DNA of 64,000 nucleotides from Cryptomeria japonica (GCF_030272615.1 NC_081414.1:909731009-909795008); one strand, 5' to 3'; counted from the stretch's first letter, positions 1 through 11,301 are shown. Numbers and translations are program-made. The notes: generated by a model from the letters alone, not told the origin.

Positions 1-103
1 AACCAGAGTGTCAAATCAATAATGTAGACCTCCAGAAATATAAGTGTTGACATCAATGACAAAACCAATGCAAAACATGATGAAGTCATCCATAATACCA
101 ACA
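1..103 (-). mobile_element. LTR fragment, minus strand, cut by window edge
   Basis: Read on the minus strand, the sequence from 103 downward begins TGTTGGTATTATGG, a typical copia-type LTR start. It continues with a stretch ending TTGTCATTGATGTCAACAC that also occurs near the start of the Copia-3 LTR (about 54730-54750). The rest lies outside the window. It directly abuts the Copia-A gag relic, so it is probably an insertion into it; the expected TSD CATAT (104-108) cannot be checked. Confidence 0.5.
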
Positions 104-218
104 CATATTTCTTAGGTTTGTAGCATTTAGGCATGTCAACATCACTTTTTTCACAACTTCACTTTCTTCTAATTTATTGGTCACTAATACACCTAATTTC
201 ACTCACAATGATATTTAG
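104..218 (-). pseudogene. Copia-A gag relic, distal part
   Basis: On the minus strand this continues the gag reading frame that stops at 10842 on the other side of the LTR-B array. The join falls in the copia gag (UBN2-type) region containing EESEVVKKV, which corresponds to the usual E-DSEVVKKVLRSLP block. The frame carries stops. The two halves are separated by 10.6 kb of later insertions flanked by the TSD TTTAG, so the host of those insertions was a copia gag gene on the minus strand. Confidence 0.65.
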
Positions 219-688
219 TGATGCAGGAGCACTAGTGTAGTTCTTACCGGTTTGAGCAGTTAGCAATTGAATTGTTTGGAGATTGTGGTATTTCTTCATA
301 TTTGAGAGTTTAGCATTGTGGATTTGGATTTATTCCCTTGAGTTTGTGGTCTTTATCATGTTCACGTTTCATGGCATTTGGATTTGATTCCAATGAGATA
401 TCGATCTCGGTATTGGCCCAGTTGATATGTTCTTATTGGTTAGTCTTGCAGTGTGTTGAGCAAAGTTGAATCGGGTTGCAATTGATCTCTGTGACTTGTG
501 GATCATTGATTTATATTTCTTGAGCCCTTTCTGATGTTCTCAGAGGAGTTCCCAGAGGACCACGTGATGTTTTGTGCATTGGAAGATGTTCTTAGTGATT
601 TGAGCCGACATGTTACCATTAGCACATTTCATTATGAATAGGTTGATCTTTGGGCCGACTTGATCAAGTTGTTATTATTTGCGGATGA

Positions 689-696
689 TATAAATA
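689..696 (+). promoter_or_regulatory. Probable TATA box of LTR-B
   Basis: TATAAATA lies in the first LTR-B copy and is preserved in the third copy (around 10396-10403). Its place in the middle of the LTR is where an LTR promoter is expected; the function is inferred. Confidence 0.45.
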
Positions 697-1048
697 GAAG
701 TTTTGTGAATCATTTGAGATCGAGCGAAGATGTAGAACCGGTCAGATTTGGGTCTAGTAGGACTGAAGCCAGAAGGGCGGAGGTCCAGATTAGGGTTGAA
801 CTGATAGATTGTTTCCAGAGGTCGATTTGATGTGTAGATGATCTGCGGATCCTATATTTGTGTTGTAAGCATTGTTTGTATCCTAGACTATGGTCCAACA
901 TGTGGCATATGTAATTCTTCAAACTATTATAAGAATTGTTCATACTATTAATTGCTTATGTATTTTGTATTGTTACTGGTTGTTCTTTGTGCTTTATCTA
1001 GTGTTGTGTTACTAGTTACTGGTATATCTTTCATGGTGTTTGTGTTAG

Positions 1049-1862
1049 TGGTGCAGGGCACCTAACACTCCAAGTATGATTTTGTTTAGTTTCCTTTCAA
1101 TTTTGTGAGTTATATTTGTGATGTAATAATAGACCAACCATTTAGGACTTAGCAGAGCCATGGTTGACTTGTCCAAGTTTTGGTTTGAGTCAATTGTGTT
1201 CAGGATGCTGACAACCTGAGGAGTGAGAAGCTTAGGTAGTTCACAGGTGAAGTACTCCAGATGAATGTATTCATGTATTAGGGGTCAATTGTGTTATTTT
1301 TAGGTCTTCTAGGGAGTTTGAGGACCTTCAAGAGTCTTAAAATGCATTAGATTGCAAAGTTGCATCCTGGAGTCAAAAGATGTAAAAGTTGCATTTCTGG
1401 TTGAAGGTGTTGAAAAGTTGGTTGAACCAACTAAAAAAAGAGCATAAATGCCAAAATTCACTTCACTATATGGGTTGGAGGATTGGAAATGCAAGAGAAA
1501 GTTTTTAGATTGTGAAGCAAACTTGTTTTCACCGATTTTTGACAGTTTTTCACTTGTTTTCATTGCTTGTATGGTCCAGTACGGACTAGATGGTGTAAAC
1601 TCATTGCAGTGCATGCGTGTAAATTGCATTTTTCTTCATTAATTTTTATTTGCAGGTTTGATTGTCCTAGTTTGCAGAGATTTCTTCCATTCTTTGCAAC
1701 TAGGTGTAAAACTCTTGCAAGTAGGGTTTAAGAGCAAGAAAATGGCTCTAACCTAAGCATTCTTTGATGGAACCTATTGAAATCATTAAGAATGCTAGGT
1801 TAGGGTATGTACATAGCTTTATGATAGGATTTTTGGTTTTCCAGGTCCTTGAGGAGGAGAAA
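1049..1862 (+). repeat. Truncated 5' LTR of Gypsy-1
   Basis: This aligns with 7346-8192 of the 3' LTR, starting TGGTGCAGGGCACC and diverging after GGAGAAAC. The 3' LTR copy has about 32 extra bases near 7692-7723. Beyond 1862 the sequence runs straight into gag-like sequence, so about 780 bp of LTR, the PBS and any leader were deleted. Confidence 0.75.
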
Positions 1863-1960
1863 CCAAAGAGGTTAAGAAGGAGAAGGGGAAGGTTAAGACA
1901 AAATGGGGTGATGAGATTGAAGAAGAAGTGGAAGATGGAGAGGAACTAGTAGCAGTAGCC

Positions 1961-3745
1961 ATGCCTCAAGACCAAAAGCTATTCTTGGATGCAGTCAGAT
2001 CCATGTCCAAAGACAACTTGGATGGATTACCCACCTATGGAAGAAACCTCAATGGAGAAGAGTTGTTAGATTGGATAGAGGCTCTCAATAATCACTTTGA
2101 TTAAAAAGAGGTAGCAGAAGAGAAAAGAGTAAATGTGGCCAAATCAAGATTGAGAGGATCATCATTAGTTTGGTGGAATATGATGGGGTAAAAGTAAAAA
2201 GTTGTGTCACACTTTTATAAAGGAAATGGTCAATGCTAATTCAAATTTTTACAGCAAAATCAATAGAAACTGAAATATATGTTTTGAATTTTTAAATGAT
2301 GTAAACTAATAAAAATTTGTATTCTTTTGTCTATTTTATGTTTGTAATTTTAACAAAATTTCAAAAAATTATTTGAATGTAGTTTTTTATAAAGTAAACA
2401 CTATAATTTAATTGCTGATAAAATGCTGAAATTGAAGTTACACAAGTCACCACACTTTAATTAGTAAATTTAACTTTTTTTTCATCAATTTATTTTGTGT
2501 ATATTGATAACTTGAAACTTTAGTGCATGGATATATTTTTTATAAATATATATTTTCTAATAAATTTGAAAAGTTGTGTGTGGTGAAATATAAATCTTTC
2601 CAATTCCCACCGGCCTTTTTCTTAATTATTTATCCAAATTAGAAAAGAATTATATCATCTTGACATAGATTCCTTTCTCTACTGCACCATATTATTTTCA
2701 AAAAATTTAAATAAATTTTAGTATTTTTCTTTGACAAGATAATCAACCTTATATTTTAGTGTTGATGACCTACTTTCAATAAAAATAAAATATAAAATAT
2801 AAAAAACTAATTAAACTATTAAAAGATATATATTTTGGAAAAATCACTTATAGATCTATAAAAGGGTATTTTTACATTTCAAAAAAAAAAAATGATTTAC
2901 AAGAGTAGGAGTTGTTGAAACATCAAGTTTTTTTTTTTGGTAATTAGACCCAAAGTGGTATAAAATATACTTTTAGTAGACACTTCCAATTGGAAAAGTT
3001 GTGGTCCATATATAACTTAGCTATAATGAATCTATATAGACCATATGTTTAACTAATATTAATTTTTAGTAGAATTACTTAAATTTACTTGTGCTGATAA
3101 GTTAGCCTGAAACGTGACATAGTTTTGTGCTTTTACCCGATGCAAGAAGAAAGGATACAAGAAGGAAAGAAGAAGATAACTTCATGGGAGTGTATGAAGA
3201 TCAGACTTAAGGTACAATTCCTTCCAGGGGATTATGAAGTTCAAATCCATAAGAGACTGCAAAATCTGAAACAAAGGGAGTTAGATGTCAATGCATACAC
3301 TAAAGAATTCTACAAACTCTGTTTGAGGGCTAGGAAGCATGAGAATGAAGTGGAGAAGTTGGCCAAGTACATGAATGGCCTTAGACAGAATATACAAGAT
3401 GAGATAAGTATCTTCACACCAGACATTGTCCATAAGTGTTTTCAGTTGGCCCTAAGGGTAGAAGAGAAGATCAAAAGTAAGAGTGAACAAAATCAGAAGC
3501 ATAGCAGAGGTAAGAATTTCAGAGGTAGAGGAAGCTTTGGTAGAGGGAAGAAATCACCAAGAAATGAAGAGCACCAAGGCCAAGAAGGTAGTGGGGACTC
3601 TTAGAGAGGAGCATTTAGAGGATCCTATCGAGGAAGGAGCAATTTTAGAGGTAGGTTTGGAAACTCAGGAAGAGGAAACACAGTCTTCACCGGTAGGTGT
3701 TATCATTGCAATCAAGTTGGGCATACCATGAGTAAGTTCCTAGGA
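1961..3745 (+). pseudogene. Gypsy-1 gag (split and broken)
   Basis: This is the retrotransposon capsid/nucleocapsid protein. The first part (1961-2185) reads through LPTYGRNLNGEELLDWIEAL, a Retrotrans_gag-type start, with a TAA at 2102. It is interrupted by the TIR element 2186-3138 and resumes in the same frame at 3143, running through the rest of the capsid domain to a TAG at 3602. An RG-rich tail follows, then a CCHC knuckle at 3698-3739. The knuckle reads C-x2-C-x4-H-x4-F, so its final cysteine is lost. An upstream acidic stretch (EIEEEVEDGEE) may belong to the original N-terminus. Confidence 0.75.
2186..3138. mobile_element. 953-bp non-coding TIR element (MITE-like)
   Basis: The ends are inverted repeats: the left end begins GGGTAAAAGTAAAAAG and the reverse complement of the right end begins GGGTAAAAGCACAAAA. 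I count 20 matches in the first 25 positions, including GTCAC at 21-25. It is flanked by GATG on both sides (2182-2185 and 3139-3142); removing the element plus one GATG rejoins the gag frame. The interior is very AT-rich with no credible ORF, so it is a non-autonomous DNA transposon. A 4-bp TSD (3 bp, ATG, is the alternative) does not point clearly to a common plant superfamily. Confidence 0.75.
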
Positions 3746-3939
3746 AAAGCCTCAAGCTCAAAAAGCTCATACATGGGGGAAAGAATATCTTAATTGTTGC
3801 AAGAGGAGGACACTCAGAGTGTAACTTCTTCAATCCGCAAGGTAGGGCCAGTGAGAGATGGAGAAAACTTGATGATGAGGAGAAAAATGCTCAAGATACT
3901 CCAAGCTCAAGAGCCACCATAGAGGAAAACTTTGTTTAG

Positions 3940-4489
3940 GATCACTTGTAGGTCACATGGGAAGATTTGTAAGGTGATTGTAGATTTCGGTTTCACTGAG
4001 AATATTATCTCAGTTGAAATGGTGGACAAACTCAAACTAAAAAGATTACCTCATCTCACTCCTTAAAAGGTATCATGGCTCAACTGGGGTCAACATGTCT
4101 TGGTTGATGAACAAGCATGGGTGGAGTTTGAAATTGGTGAGTATAATGACAGATTATTATGTGACATATTGCCTATGGATGGTTGTCATTTGTTGTTGGG
4201 TCGTCCATGGCAATATGATGTGAGAGCTACTCATTATGGAGAAAAGAACAACTATCTTATCACCAAGAATGGGAAGAAGTACCAAATGGATTCACTACCT
4301 AATCCAAAGGAAGAAAATAAAATAGGCTCAAGTGTGATGCTGATGAGAGGTAAAGACTTTCTCAAAGTGTTAGAGCAAGAAGGTCACCAAGGCCATGCTA
4401 TAGTGTTGAAGCCTAGAGATGAAGCTAAGGCAGATCCAATGAGTGAAGTGCCTCAAGAGGTGCAAGGTCTAATCAAACAATATGCATAA
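3940..4489 (+). pseudogene. Gypsy-1 protease region
   Basis: This is the aspartic protease part of the polyprotein. VIVDFGFTENIIS at about 3974-4012 aligns with the active site, where D-S/T-G is expected; here the triad reads D-F-G. A stop follows at 4064. The downstream frame (4100-4489) contains LLLGRPWQYD, the conserved region following gypsy proteases. The altered active site and stop make it inactive. Confidence 0.7.
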
Positions 4490-4504
4490 GTAATAGGGGA
4501 TGAC

Positions 4505-5827
4505 ATGCCTAATTATTTGCCTCCAATGATAGATGTGAATCATCAAATAGACTTAATACTAGGGGCCAATCTGCCAAACAAAGCTACCTATAAAATGACA
4601 CCTAGTCAAAATGAAGAGATCACTAAACAAGTGCAAGAACTCTTAGACAAAGGGTTCATCAAGAAGAGTTTGAGTCCATGTGTTATTCCTAATGTGTTAG
4701 TGCCTAAAAAGGGATGCAAATGGATAATGTGCATGGACTCCACAACAATCAATAAGATTACTATAAGGTACCGGTTTCCCATGCCAAGGATTGAGGACCT
4801 ATTGGACAATCTAGGAGGTGCAAACTACTTCACAAAGGTGGACTTGAACTCTGGTTATCATCATATCATAATAAGACCTGGAGATGAATGGACATCAACC
4901 TTTAGAACCAATGTAGGCCTATATGAGTGGTTGGTGATTCCATTTGGCCTCACCAATGCACCTAGTACCTTCTAAAGGCTCATGAATGAAGTCTTAGTTG
5001 AGTTTACTGGTAGATTTGTTATTGTGTATCTTGATGACATTTTTATTTTTAGTAGGTCCAAGGAGGAACACCTCAAGCATATGGAGATGGTCTTGAAGAA
5101 GTTTAAGGAGGCTCAACTCAAGATTAACCTTGAAAAATGTGAGTTTTTGAAAATAGAGCTTGTATACCTTGGTTTTGTTATTTATCATGGATGTTTAAAA
5201 ATGGATCCAAGTAAGGTAGAAGCAATACTTAATTGGCCTATCCCTAGAGGCTTAAGTGAAGTTAGAATCTTTCATGGAATGGCATCTTTTTATAGGAAGT
5301 TTGTGAGAAACTTTAGCCATTTTTGTTCTCTTATTCTCAATACCATTAAAGGATGGATTAAGTGTCACTTTAAGTGGACAGAGGAAGCCAATAAGGGGTT
5401 TGAGATATTTAATACCAAGATAACAAAGCTGCCAGCCCTTAGATTTCCTGATTTCAATCAGTTGTTTATAGTAGAATGTGATGCAAACCAAAGGGCAATA
5501 GGGGCAGTTTTAAGCCAAGAGGGTCATCCTATAGCTTTCTTCTCTGAAAAGTTAAATGAAGGTAAGAAAAGGTACTCCACATATGACTTAGAGTTGTATG
5601 CAATGGTTTAAGCATTGAAAAAGTGGTGTCATTACTTGCTACCCAAAGAATTTGTAGTCTTCACTAACAACCATGCCCTTGGTTTCCTCAATGGGCAAGA
5701 GAAGTTGAACCAAAGACACCTAAAGTGGGTCGAGTACTTACAATCCTATACATTCACTATGAAACACAAGAAAGGGACAACTGACAAGGTAGTTGATGCA
5801 CTAAGTAGGAGAGTCATGACTATGTAG
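4505..5827 (+). pseudogene. Gypsy-1 reverse transcriptase and RNase H
   Basis: The Ty3/gypsy RT domains are recognisable in order: VPKKGCKWIMCMDSTTINKI, PMPRIEDLLDNLGGANYFTKVDL with SGYHHI, PFGLTNAPSTF and the catalytic YLDDI at about 5027-5041. RNase H follows with ECDANQRAIGAVLSQEGHPI (D conserved) and continues to ALSRR at about 5800. In-frame stops lie after PSTF (4975), after the RNase H core at 5609-5611, and at 5825-5827. The fingers, palm and thumb are otherwise nearly full length. Confidence 0.85.
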
Positions 5828-5836
5828 GAGATACAA

Positions 5837-7324
5837 TTGCAAAGTGTGGGTTTGAGTGAGTTAAAAGATCTCTACAAGGATGATAAGGATTTTGTAGAGA
5901 TATACAATGTTTGTTCTGATTTTTCTAACACCTCACATGTCTCTTATTCAAAATACATGATACAGGAGGGTTTGTTGTTCAAAGGTCATCTTCTTTGCAT
6001 ACCTCAATGTTCTATGAGGCAAAATATTATCCAAGAGAAGCATCAAGGAGGTCTAGGGGGTCATTTTAGCATTGATAAGACTTTGGAGCAGGTTGGTAGG
6101 TTTTATTATTGACCCAAGTTGCAATCAGAAGTGAGAAGGTTTGTAGAGAAATGTATCATATTCCAAAGAGAAAAAGGAACATCAAGTAATGCAGGTCTAT
6201 ATCAACCCTTGGTCATACCTCAGAGGCCTTGGGAATGTTTGAGCATGGATTTTGTGTTAGGCTTGCCTAGGACCCCAAGAGGATTTGATAGTGGGTATGT
6301 GGTGGTAGATAAGTTCAGAAAAATGGAAAATTTCATACCTTGCAAGAGCACCAATGATGCCACCTATATAGCAGGCCTCTTCTTCAAGGAGGTAGTTAGA
6401 ATTCATGGTCTTCCAATAAGCATTGTTAGTGATGGAGATGTGAAGTTTTTGAGCCACTTTTGGAGGACACTTTGGAGGAAGTTGGGCACCAAGTTATCTT
6501 TTTCATCTACCTATCATCCTCAATCAGATGGTCAGACAGAGGAAGTCAACCGGTCATTGGGTAACTTACTGAGATGTCTTACAAAACAACATGGGCAGAC
6601 TTGGGATCTAGTACTTAGACAGGCAGAATATGCATATAATGACTCAGTAAACCATAGCACAGGTAAAATTCCTTTTGAGATAGTGTATGGATTCCATCCT
6701 AGGGGCATATTAGAGCTTAGAGATCTTAGTTTAATGGCACCTAAGAGTGCACAAGGGGAGAGCTTTGCAGAAGGTATTAAAGAAGTGCATGATAAGGTAA
6801 GACAGTCCTTACTACAAAAATCCGAGCAATATAAGGTCCAAGCTGATACAACAAGGAGAAATGTACAATTTAAAGTGGGAGACTTAGTGTTAGCATACCT
6901 TAGGAAGGAGAGACTTCCAAAAGGGCATCCTATCAAGCTCATGATGAAGAAAATTGGACCTCTCAAGGTGGTGCACAAGTATGGACAGAATGCATATGAA
7001 GTTTAACTTCCTCCTACCTTGGGGATATCTCCTATTTTCAATGTATGTAATCTCTATCCATAAAAGGGAGAGTCACCAAAAAATCAGATGTACATGCCAT
7101 CACCGGTTCATGAAGATTAGATAAAGGATTTGCCACCTAGTCAACCAGTTAAGTTGGAGAGTATCTTGGATACCAAGATAGTAAAGAAGGCAAGGAAATG
7201 ATTCTACAAGAACTATCTTGTCAAGTGGGAAGGGTTACTTGATTCAGATGCCATGTGGATGTCAGAGGCAGATATACTTGAGCATGGAGAGCAGATTGCA
7301 AACCTTTTAACTCAAGGGACTTGA
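5837..7324 (+). pseudogene. Gypsy-1 integrase with C-terminal chromodomain
   Basis: The HHCC region includes HQGGLGGH, but the second cysteine of the C-x2-C pair is replaced. A stop lies at 6112. The DDE core shows MDFVLGLPRT (D), VSDGDVKF (D) and YHPQSDGQTEEVNRSL (E), so all three acidic residues remain. The long frame ends at 7006. A chromodomain follows at about 7198-7321, with YLVKWEGL and the aromatic residues W/Y typical of the fold, ending in TGA at 7322-7324. In chromoviruses this domain directs integration to particular chromatin. Confidence 0.82.
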
Positions 7325-7330
7325 GTTCTT

Positions 7331-7345
7331 TGTCCCAGGGGAGTA
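7331..7345 (+). other. Gypsy-1 polypurine tract
   Basis: CCCAGGGGAG ends immediately before the 3' LTR start at 7346, the position required of the plus-strand primer. Confidence 0.6.
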
Positions 7346-8975
7346 TGGTGCAGGGCACCTAATAATCCAAGTATGAATTTTTTTCATTTCCTTTCAAGTT
7401 TGTAAGTTATCTTTGTGATGTAATAATGGACCAACCATTTAGGACTCAGTAGAGCCATGGTTGAGTTGTCCAAGTTTTGGTTTGAGTCAATTGTGTTAAG
7501 GATGATGATAGCCTGAGAAGTGAGATGCTTAGGTAGTTCACAGGTGAAGTACTCTAGATGAAGTATTCATATATTAGGGGTCAATTGTGTTGTTTTTATA
7601 TCTTCTAGGGAGTTTGAGGACCTTCAAGAGTCTTAAAATGCATTAGACTGCAAAGTTGCATCCTGGAGTCAAAAGATGTAAAAGTTGTTGAGCAACATTT
7701 TGCAATTTCTTTCAAAAGTTACATTTTTGGTTGAAGGCATTGAAAAGTTGGTTGAACCAACTAAAACAAGAGCATAAAATCTAAAATTCACTTCATTGTA
7801 TGGGTTGGAGGATTGGAAATGCAAGAGCAAGCTTTTGGATTGTGAAGCAAACTTGTTTTCACTGGTTTTTGACAGTTTTTCACTTGTTTTCATTGCTTGT
7901 ACGGTCCAGTACGGACTAGATGGTGTAAAATAATTGTAGTGAATGAGTGTCCATTGCATTTGTCTACATTAATTTTTATTTTCAGGTTTGATTTTCCTAG
8001 GTTGCAGAGATTTCTTCCATTCTTTGCAACTAGGTGTAAAACCCTTGCAAGCAGGGTTTAGAACAAGAAAATGGCTCTAACCTAAGCATTATTTGATGGC
8101 ACCTATTGAAATAATTAAGAATGCTAGGTTAGGGTCTATACATAGATTTAGGATAGGATTTGTGGTTTTGCAGGTCCTTGAGAAGGAGAAACAATGAAGC
8201 CCTAGGTTCACCGCTGGGAGTAGGTGAGTTAGGACAGCAAGAAAAGTGAGATTTATGAGCACCTGGGGATTGATGCAGGACCAAATGACACATGAATGAA
8301 AAGTAATATGAGTTCCCTTGAAGAATCCTATGTTTTTTGGAGTAGGAGTTTTGACTAGTGAAAATTTTCAGACCCATCTCGCCAAGTCACTCGGTGAGGC
8401 CTAAACCCTCCAAAATAGTGCAACATTTGAAACCCCACTTGTACGGATAACCCAGATGCACTTTTTCAGTATTGTCTATAACTTCCAAAAGGGCACTCAA
8501 ATCCATGATCTCTTTCTAGCCTTGCTTGGGAATTTTACAAACTAAGACCCTAAAACCGCCAAGGGAGGCCTAATGCAATTAGGCCTATTTTGAGCCCGGT
8601 AGAGACCTAGAAAGGCTAGGAAGGAAAACCAATGGCATTGGTGATCCTAAAGCCTCAAAATAGTTCAAAGACACCTTCTAGATACATTGGGAGCCCATTG
8701 GAAGTGGTTGTGTGTTGAGATCCTTGCAGGAGTGGTTGGAGCCCTGGAGTGGTGTGTGTGTGTGTGATTGAGGTGGCAACCTCAAGAGGTGGAGTTGATT
8801 GTCCAAATACCATTGGCTATACCTAGGAGGAAATCCAAAGAGGTTCAAACCTTGGAGGTCTCATTAGCATAACCCCTACTAAGTGTCATTGTGTGGACTT
8901 GAGTAGTTGAAGGATTGCATAGGACAAGTCACTCAAGAAGGTGTATAGAACCAAGCTCCAAGACTCTTTGCATCA
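7346..8975 (+). repeat. Gypsy-1 3' LTR (complete)
   Basis: It runs from TGGTGCAGGG to TTTGCATCA, followed by the TSD GTTAG. Its second half (8193-8975) has no counterpart in the 5' LTR because of the 5' deletion. It contains a short GT microsatellite near 8753-8767. Confidence 0.75.
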
Positions 8976-8980
8976 GTTAG

Positions 8981-9048
8981 GCTTGAAGGATAGGATTCAC
9001 TTCATTGGATCTCCCTACCTTGATTGTACCAAATGGTATCAGAGTTGG
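8981..9048 (+). repeat. End of first LTR-B copy and primer binding site
   Basis: This is the last 51 bp of the LTR-B copy that begins at 219, displaced by Gypsy-1 and ending in CA at 9030-9031. It is followed by TGGTATCAGAGTTGG at 9034-9048, complementary in type to the 3' end of initiator-Met tRNA. Confidence 0.7.
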
Positions 9049-9385
9049 TTTGTGAACCTGTTGTTGGAGGAAGACCTGGTTATGTACCGGTTGGTTGGAG
9101 AGGAAGTTGAGGCAACTTGTGGACTTGTTCAGATCATTGAACGTGAGGCAAAGAAAGGTTTGTAGGTAGACCGTCGATCCTAGATCTTGAGGCAATTAGT
9201 GGGTGGAGACTTGAATAGATCGCCAATTGAGGCAGGCTAAAGAGCGGATTGGTAGATCACCGAGGAGAGGCAACCGAAAGCTATAGTCAGATCGTCGAAC
9301 TTCTAAGGCAGTTGAAAGTACTTACTGACATATCACCAAACCTGATCAATTGATGGGACTCCCTTTTCAATTAACCCCGAGAGTT
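9032..9385 (+). other. LTR-B internal segment 1 (non-coding)
   Basis: This is 354 bp between LTR copies 1 and 2. Apart from the PBS it holds no recognisable coding sequence. Internal segment 2 (9781-10095) is a diverged copy starting with the same PBS and the shared text TTTGTGAAC. Confidence 0.65.
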
Positions 9386-9780
9386 TGACGTAGGAGCACT
9401 GGTGTAGTTCTTACTGTTTTGAGTAGTTAGCAATGGAATTGCTTGGAGATCGTGGCATTTCTTCATATTTGACAGTTTAGCATTATGGATTTGGATTTAT
9501 TCCCTTGAGTTTGTGGTCTTTATCATGTTCGAGTTTCATGGCATTTGGATTTGATTCCGGTGAGATATCAATCCCGGTATTGGCCCAGTTGATATGTTCT
9601 TACCGGTTAGTCTTGCAATGTGTTGAGCGAAGTTGAAGTTGTATTTTGTGTTGTTACCGGTTGTTCTTTCTGCTTTATATAGTGTTGTGTTACCAGTTAC
9701 CGATATATCTTGCATGGTGTTTGTGTTAAGCTGCAAGGATGGGATGTCCTTCATTAGATCTCCCTACCTAGCCTGTATCA
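9386..9780 (+). repeat. LTR-B copy 2 (internally deleted)
   Basis: It starts TGACGTAGGAGCAC and ends CTGTATCA. Between about 9635 and 9640 it jumps from the region of AGCGAAGTTGA to the region of TGTTACCGGTTG, losing roughly 480 bp present in copy 1. Confidence 0.7.
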
Positions 9781-10095
9781 AATGGTATGAGAGCTGGTTT
9801 GTGAACTTGTTGTTGGAGGAAGACCCGGTTATGCACTATTTGGTTGGAGAGGAAGTTGAGGCAAATTGTGGACTTGTTCAGATCATTGAACGTGACGCAG
9901 ATCAAGGTTTGCAGGTAGACCGCTGATCCTAGAGATTGAACTTGAAGCATTTAGTGGGTGGAGACTTGAACAGATCACCGATTGAGGTAGGCTGTAGAGT
10001 GGACTAGTAGATCGCCAAGGAGAGACAACCGAAATTTGTAGTCAGATCACCAAACCCTTACAACAGTTGCAAGTACCTACTGATAGATCTTGAAA
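9781..10095 (+). other. LTR-B internal segment 2 (non-coding)
   Basis: It begins with a mutated PBS (TGGTATGAGAGCTGG) and parallels internal segment 1 until about 10095. There it breaks off into the middle of LTR copy 3. Confidence 0.65.
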
Positions 10096-10841
10096 CTGGA
10101 TTTGATTCTGGTGAGATATCAATCCCGGTATTGGCCCAGTTGATATGTTCTTACCGGTTAGTCTTGCAGTGTGTTGAGCGAAGTTGAATTGGGTTGTGGT
10201 TGATCTCTGTGACTTGTGGATCATTGATTTATGTTTCTTGAGCCTTTTCCTATGTTCCCAGAGGACCACGTGATGTTTTGTGCATTGGAAGATGTTCTTA
10301 GTGATTTGAGCCGACATGTTACAGTTAGCACGTTTCATTATGAACCAATTGGTCTTTGGGCCGACTTGATCAAGTTGTTATTATTTGTAGACGGTATAAA
10401 TAGAAGTTTTGTGAATCATTTGAGAAGACAAAAGACAGAAGATAGAAGACAAAAGTTCAAGATCTATTGAATATGTAGAACTGACGAGATTCTGGTCTGA
10501 TAGGACTGAAGCCGGAAGGGTGGAGGTCCGAATTAGGGTTGAACTGACAGACCATTTTCGGAGGCCAATTTGATGTGTAGATGATTTGCAGATCTTATAT
10601 ATGTGTTGTAAGCATTGTTTGTATCCTGGACTGCGATCCAGCATGTGGCATATGTAATTCTTCAAACTGTTATAAGAATTGTTCATACTGTTTACCGATT
10701 ATGTATTTTTTGTTGTTATCAGCTGTTCTTTCTACTTTATCTAGTGTTGTGTTACCAGTTATGGTATATCTTGCATGGTGTTTGTGTTAGGCTGTAAGGA
10801 TGGGATGTCCTTCATTGGATATCCCTACCTTGACTGCATCA
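10096..10841 (+). repeat. LTR-B copy 3 (5'-truncated)
   Basis: It matches copy 1 from about 380 onward and lacks the first 160 or so bases. It ends TGACTGCATCA followed by the outer TSD TTTAG (10842-10846). Confidence 0.7.
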
Positions 10842-11299
10842 TTTAGTCTACATAGCTTTCAATATTCTCATCATCAAACATGCTTAGGTTCTCAAACTTG
10901 TGCTTCAGATTTGTCAACTTGGTTTTCTTTGTCTTTTGATCACCTTGATATACACTACTCAAATTCTCCCAAATCGCTTTTATTGACTTCAACACTATAA
11001 CTTTACCAAAAATTGAATCACTTAAATAGTTGATAATTAAAACTTTACCCTTCGCATTGTTCTCATTTGCCTTAACCTCATCCGGAGTCTAAGGACCATT
11101 TGCCAGAGTAATATATCCAATCTAGATGTACTCTCCCATATTCTAGTGGGAAGAGATTCCAAATGACATTCCATCCTTTCCTTCCAATAAGAGTAACTTG
11201 TTCCATCAAACTTCTATGCTTTTTAATTTACTTCTCACATTGTTTTTGATCTTCCTCAAGTGGTTAAGTTTCTCTAAGAAGAATAGGGCTCTTATACCA
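10842..11299 (-). pseudogene. Copia-A gag relic, proximal part, and PBS
   Basis: Read on the minus strand it shows LKSIKAIWENLSSVYQGD and LTNLKHKFENLSMF, which match copia gag (UBN2 family) order, with frameshifts before them. On the same strand TGGTATAAGAG (11289-11299) is a tRNA-iMet-type primer binding site next to the LTR. The frame continues at 218 on the far side of the LTR-B insertion. Confidence 0.7.
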
Positions 11300-11301
11300 A
11301 T

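Larger units (their letters stand above)
1049..8975 (+). mobile_element. Gypsy-1: chromodomain Ty3/gypsy (chromovirus)
   Basis: A degraded Ty3/gypsy retrotransposon with the order LTR, gag, protease, RT, RNase H, integrase, chromodomain, LTR. The boundaries are fixed by the TSD GTTAG at 1044-1048 and 8976-8980 and by the LTR-B sequence resuming exactly after it. The 3' LTR is 1630 bp (7346-8975), while the 5' LTR retains only its first 814 bp. The last half of the 5' LTR and the primer binding site are missing, so the copy could not be normally reverse transcribed. The reading frames carry several stops. A C-terminal chromodomain places it with the chromoviruses. Confidence 0.88.
219..10841 (+). 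mobile_element. LTR-B: non-autonomous three-LTR array
   Basis: An LTR family of about 880 bp (TGATGCAGGAGC...TGCATCA) occurs three times in the same orientation: 219-1048 plus 8981-9031 (split by Gypsy-1), 9386-9780 (with an internal deletion) and 10096-10841 (lacking its first part). Two short non-coding internal segments lie between them, each starting with a tRNA-iMet-type primer binding site. The outer ends are flanked by TTTAG (214-218 and 10842-10846), so the whole array behaves as one insertion. No gag or pol is visible, so it is a TRIM/LARD-like element or the product of unequal LTR recombination. It sits in the Copia-A gag gene. Confidence 0.75.

Noticed and set aside
6532-6978. 148-codon minus-strand ORF inside Gypsy-1
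   Set aside because: Antisense shadow of the integrase frame.
9034-9048. tRNA-like sequence TGGTATCAGAG
   Set aside because: It is a primer binding site complementary to the 3' end of a tRNA, not a tRNA gene; no cloverleaf surrounds it.
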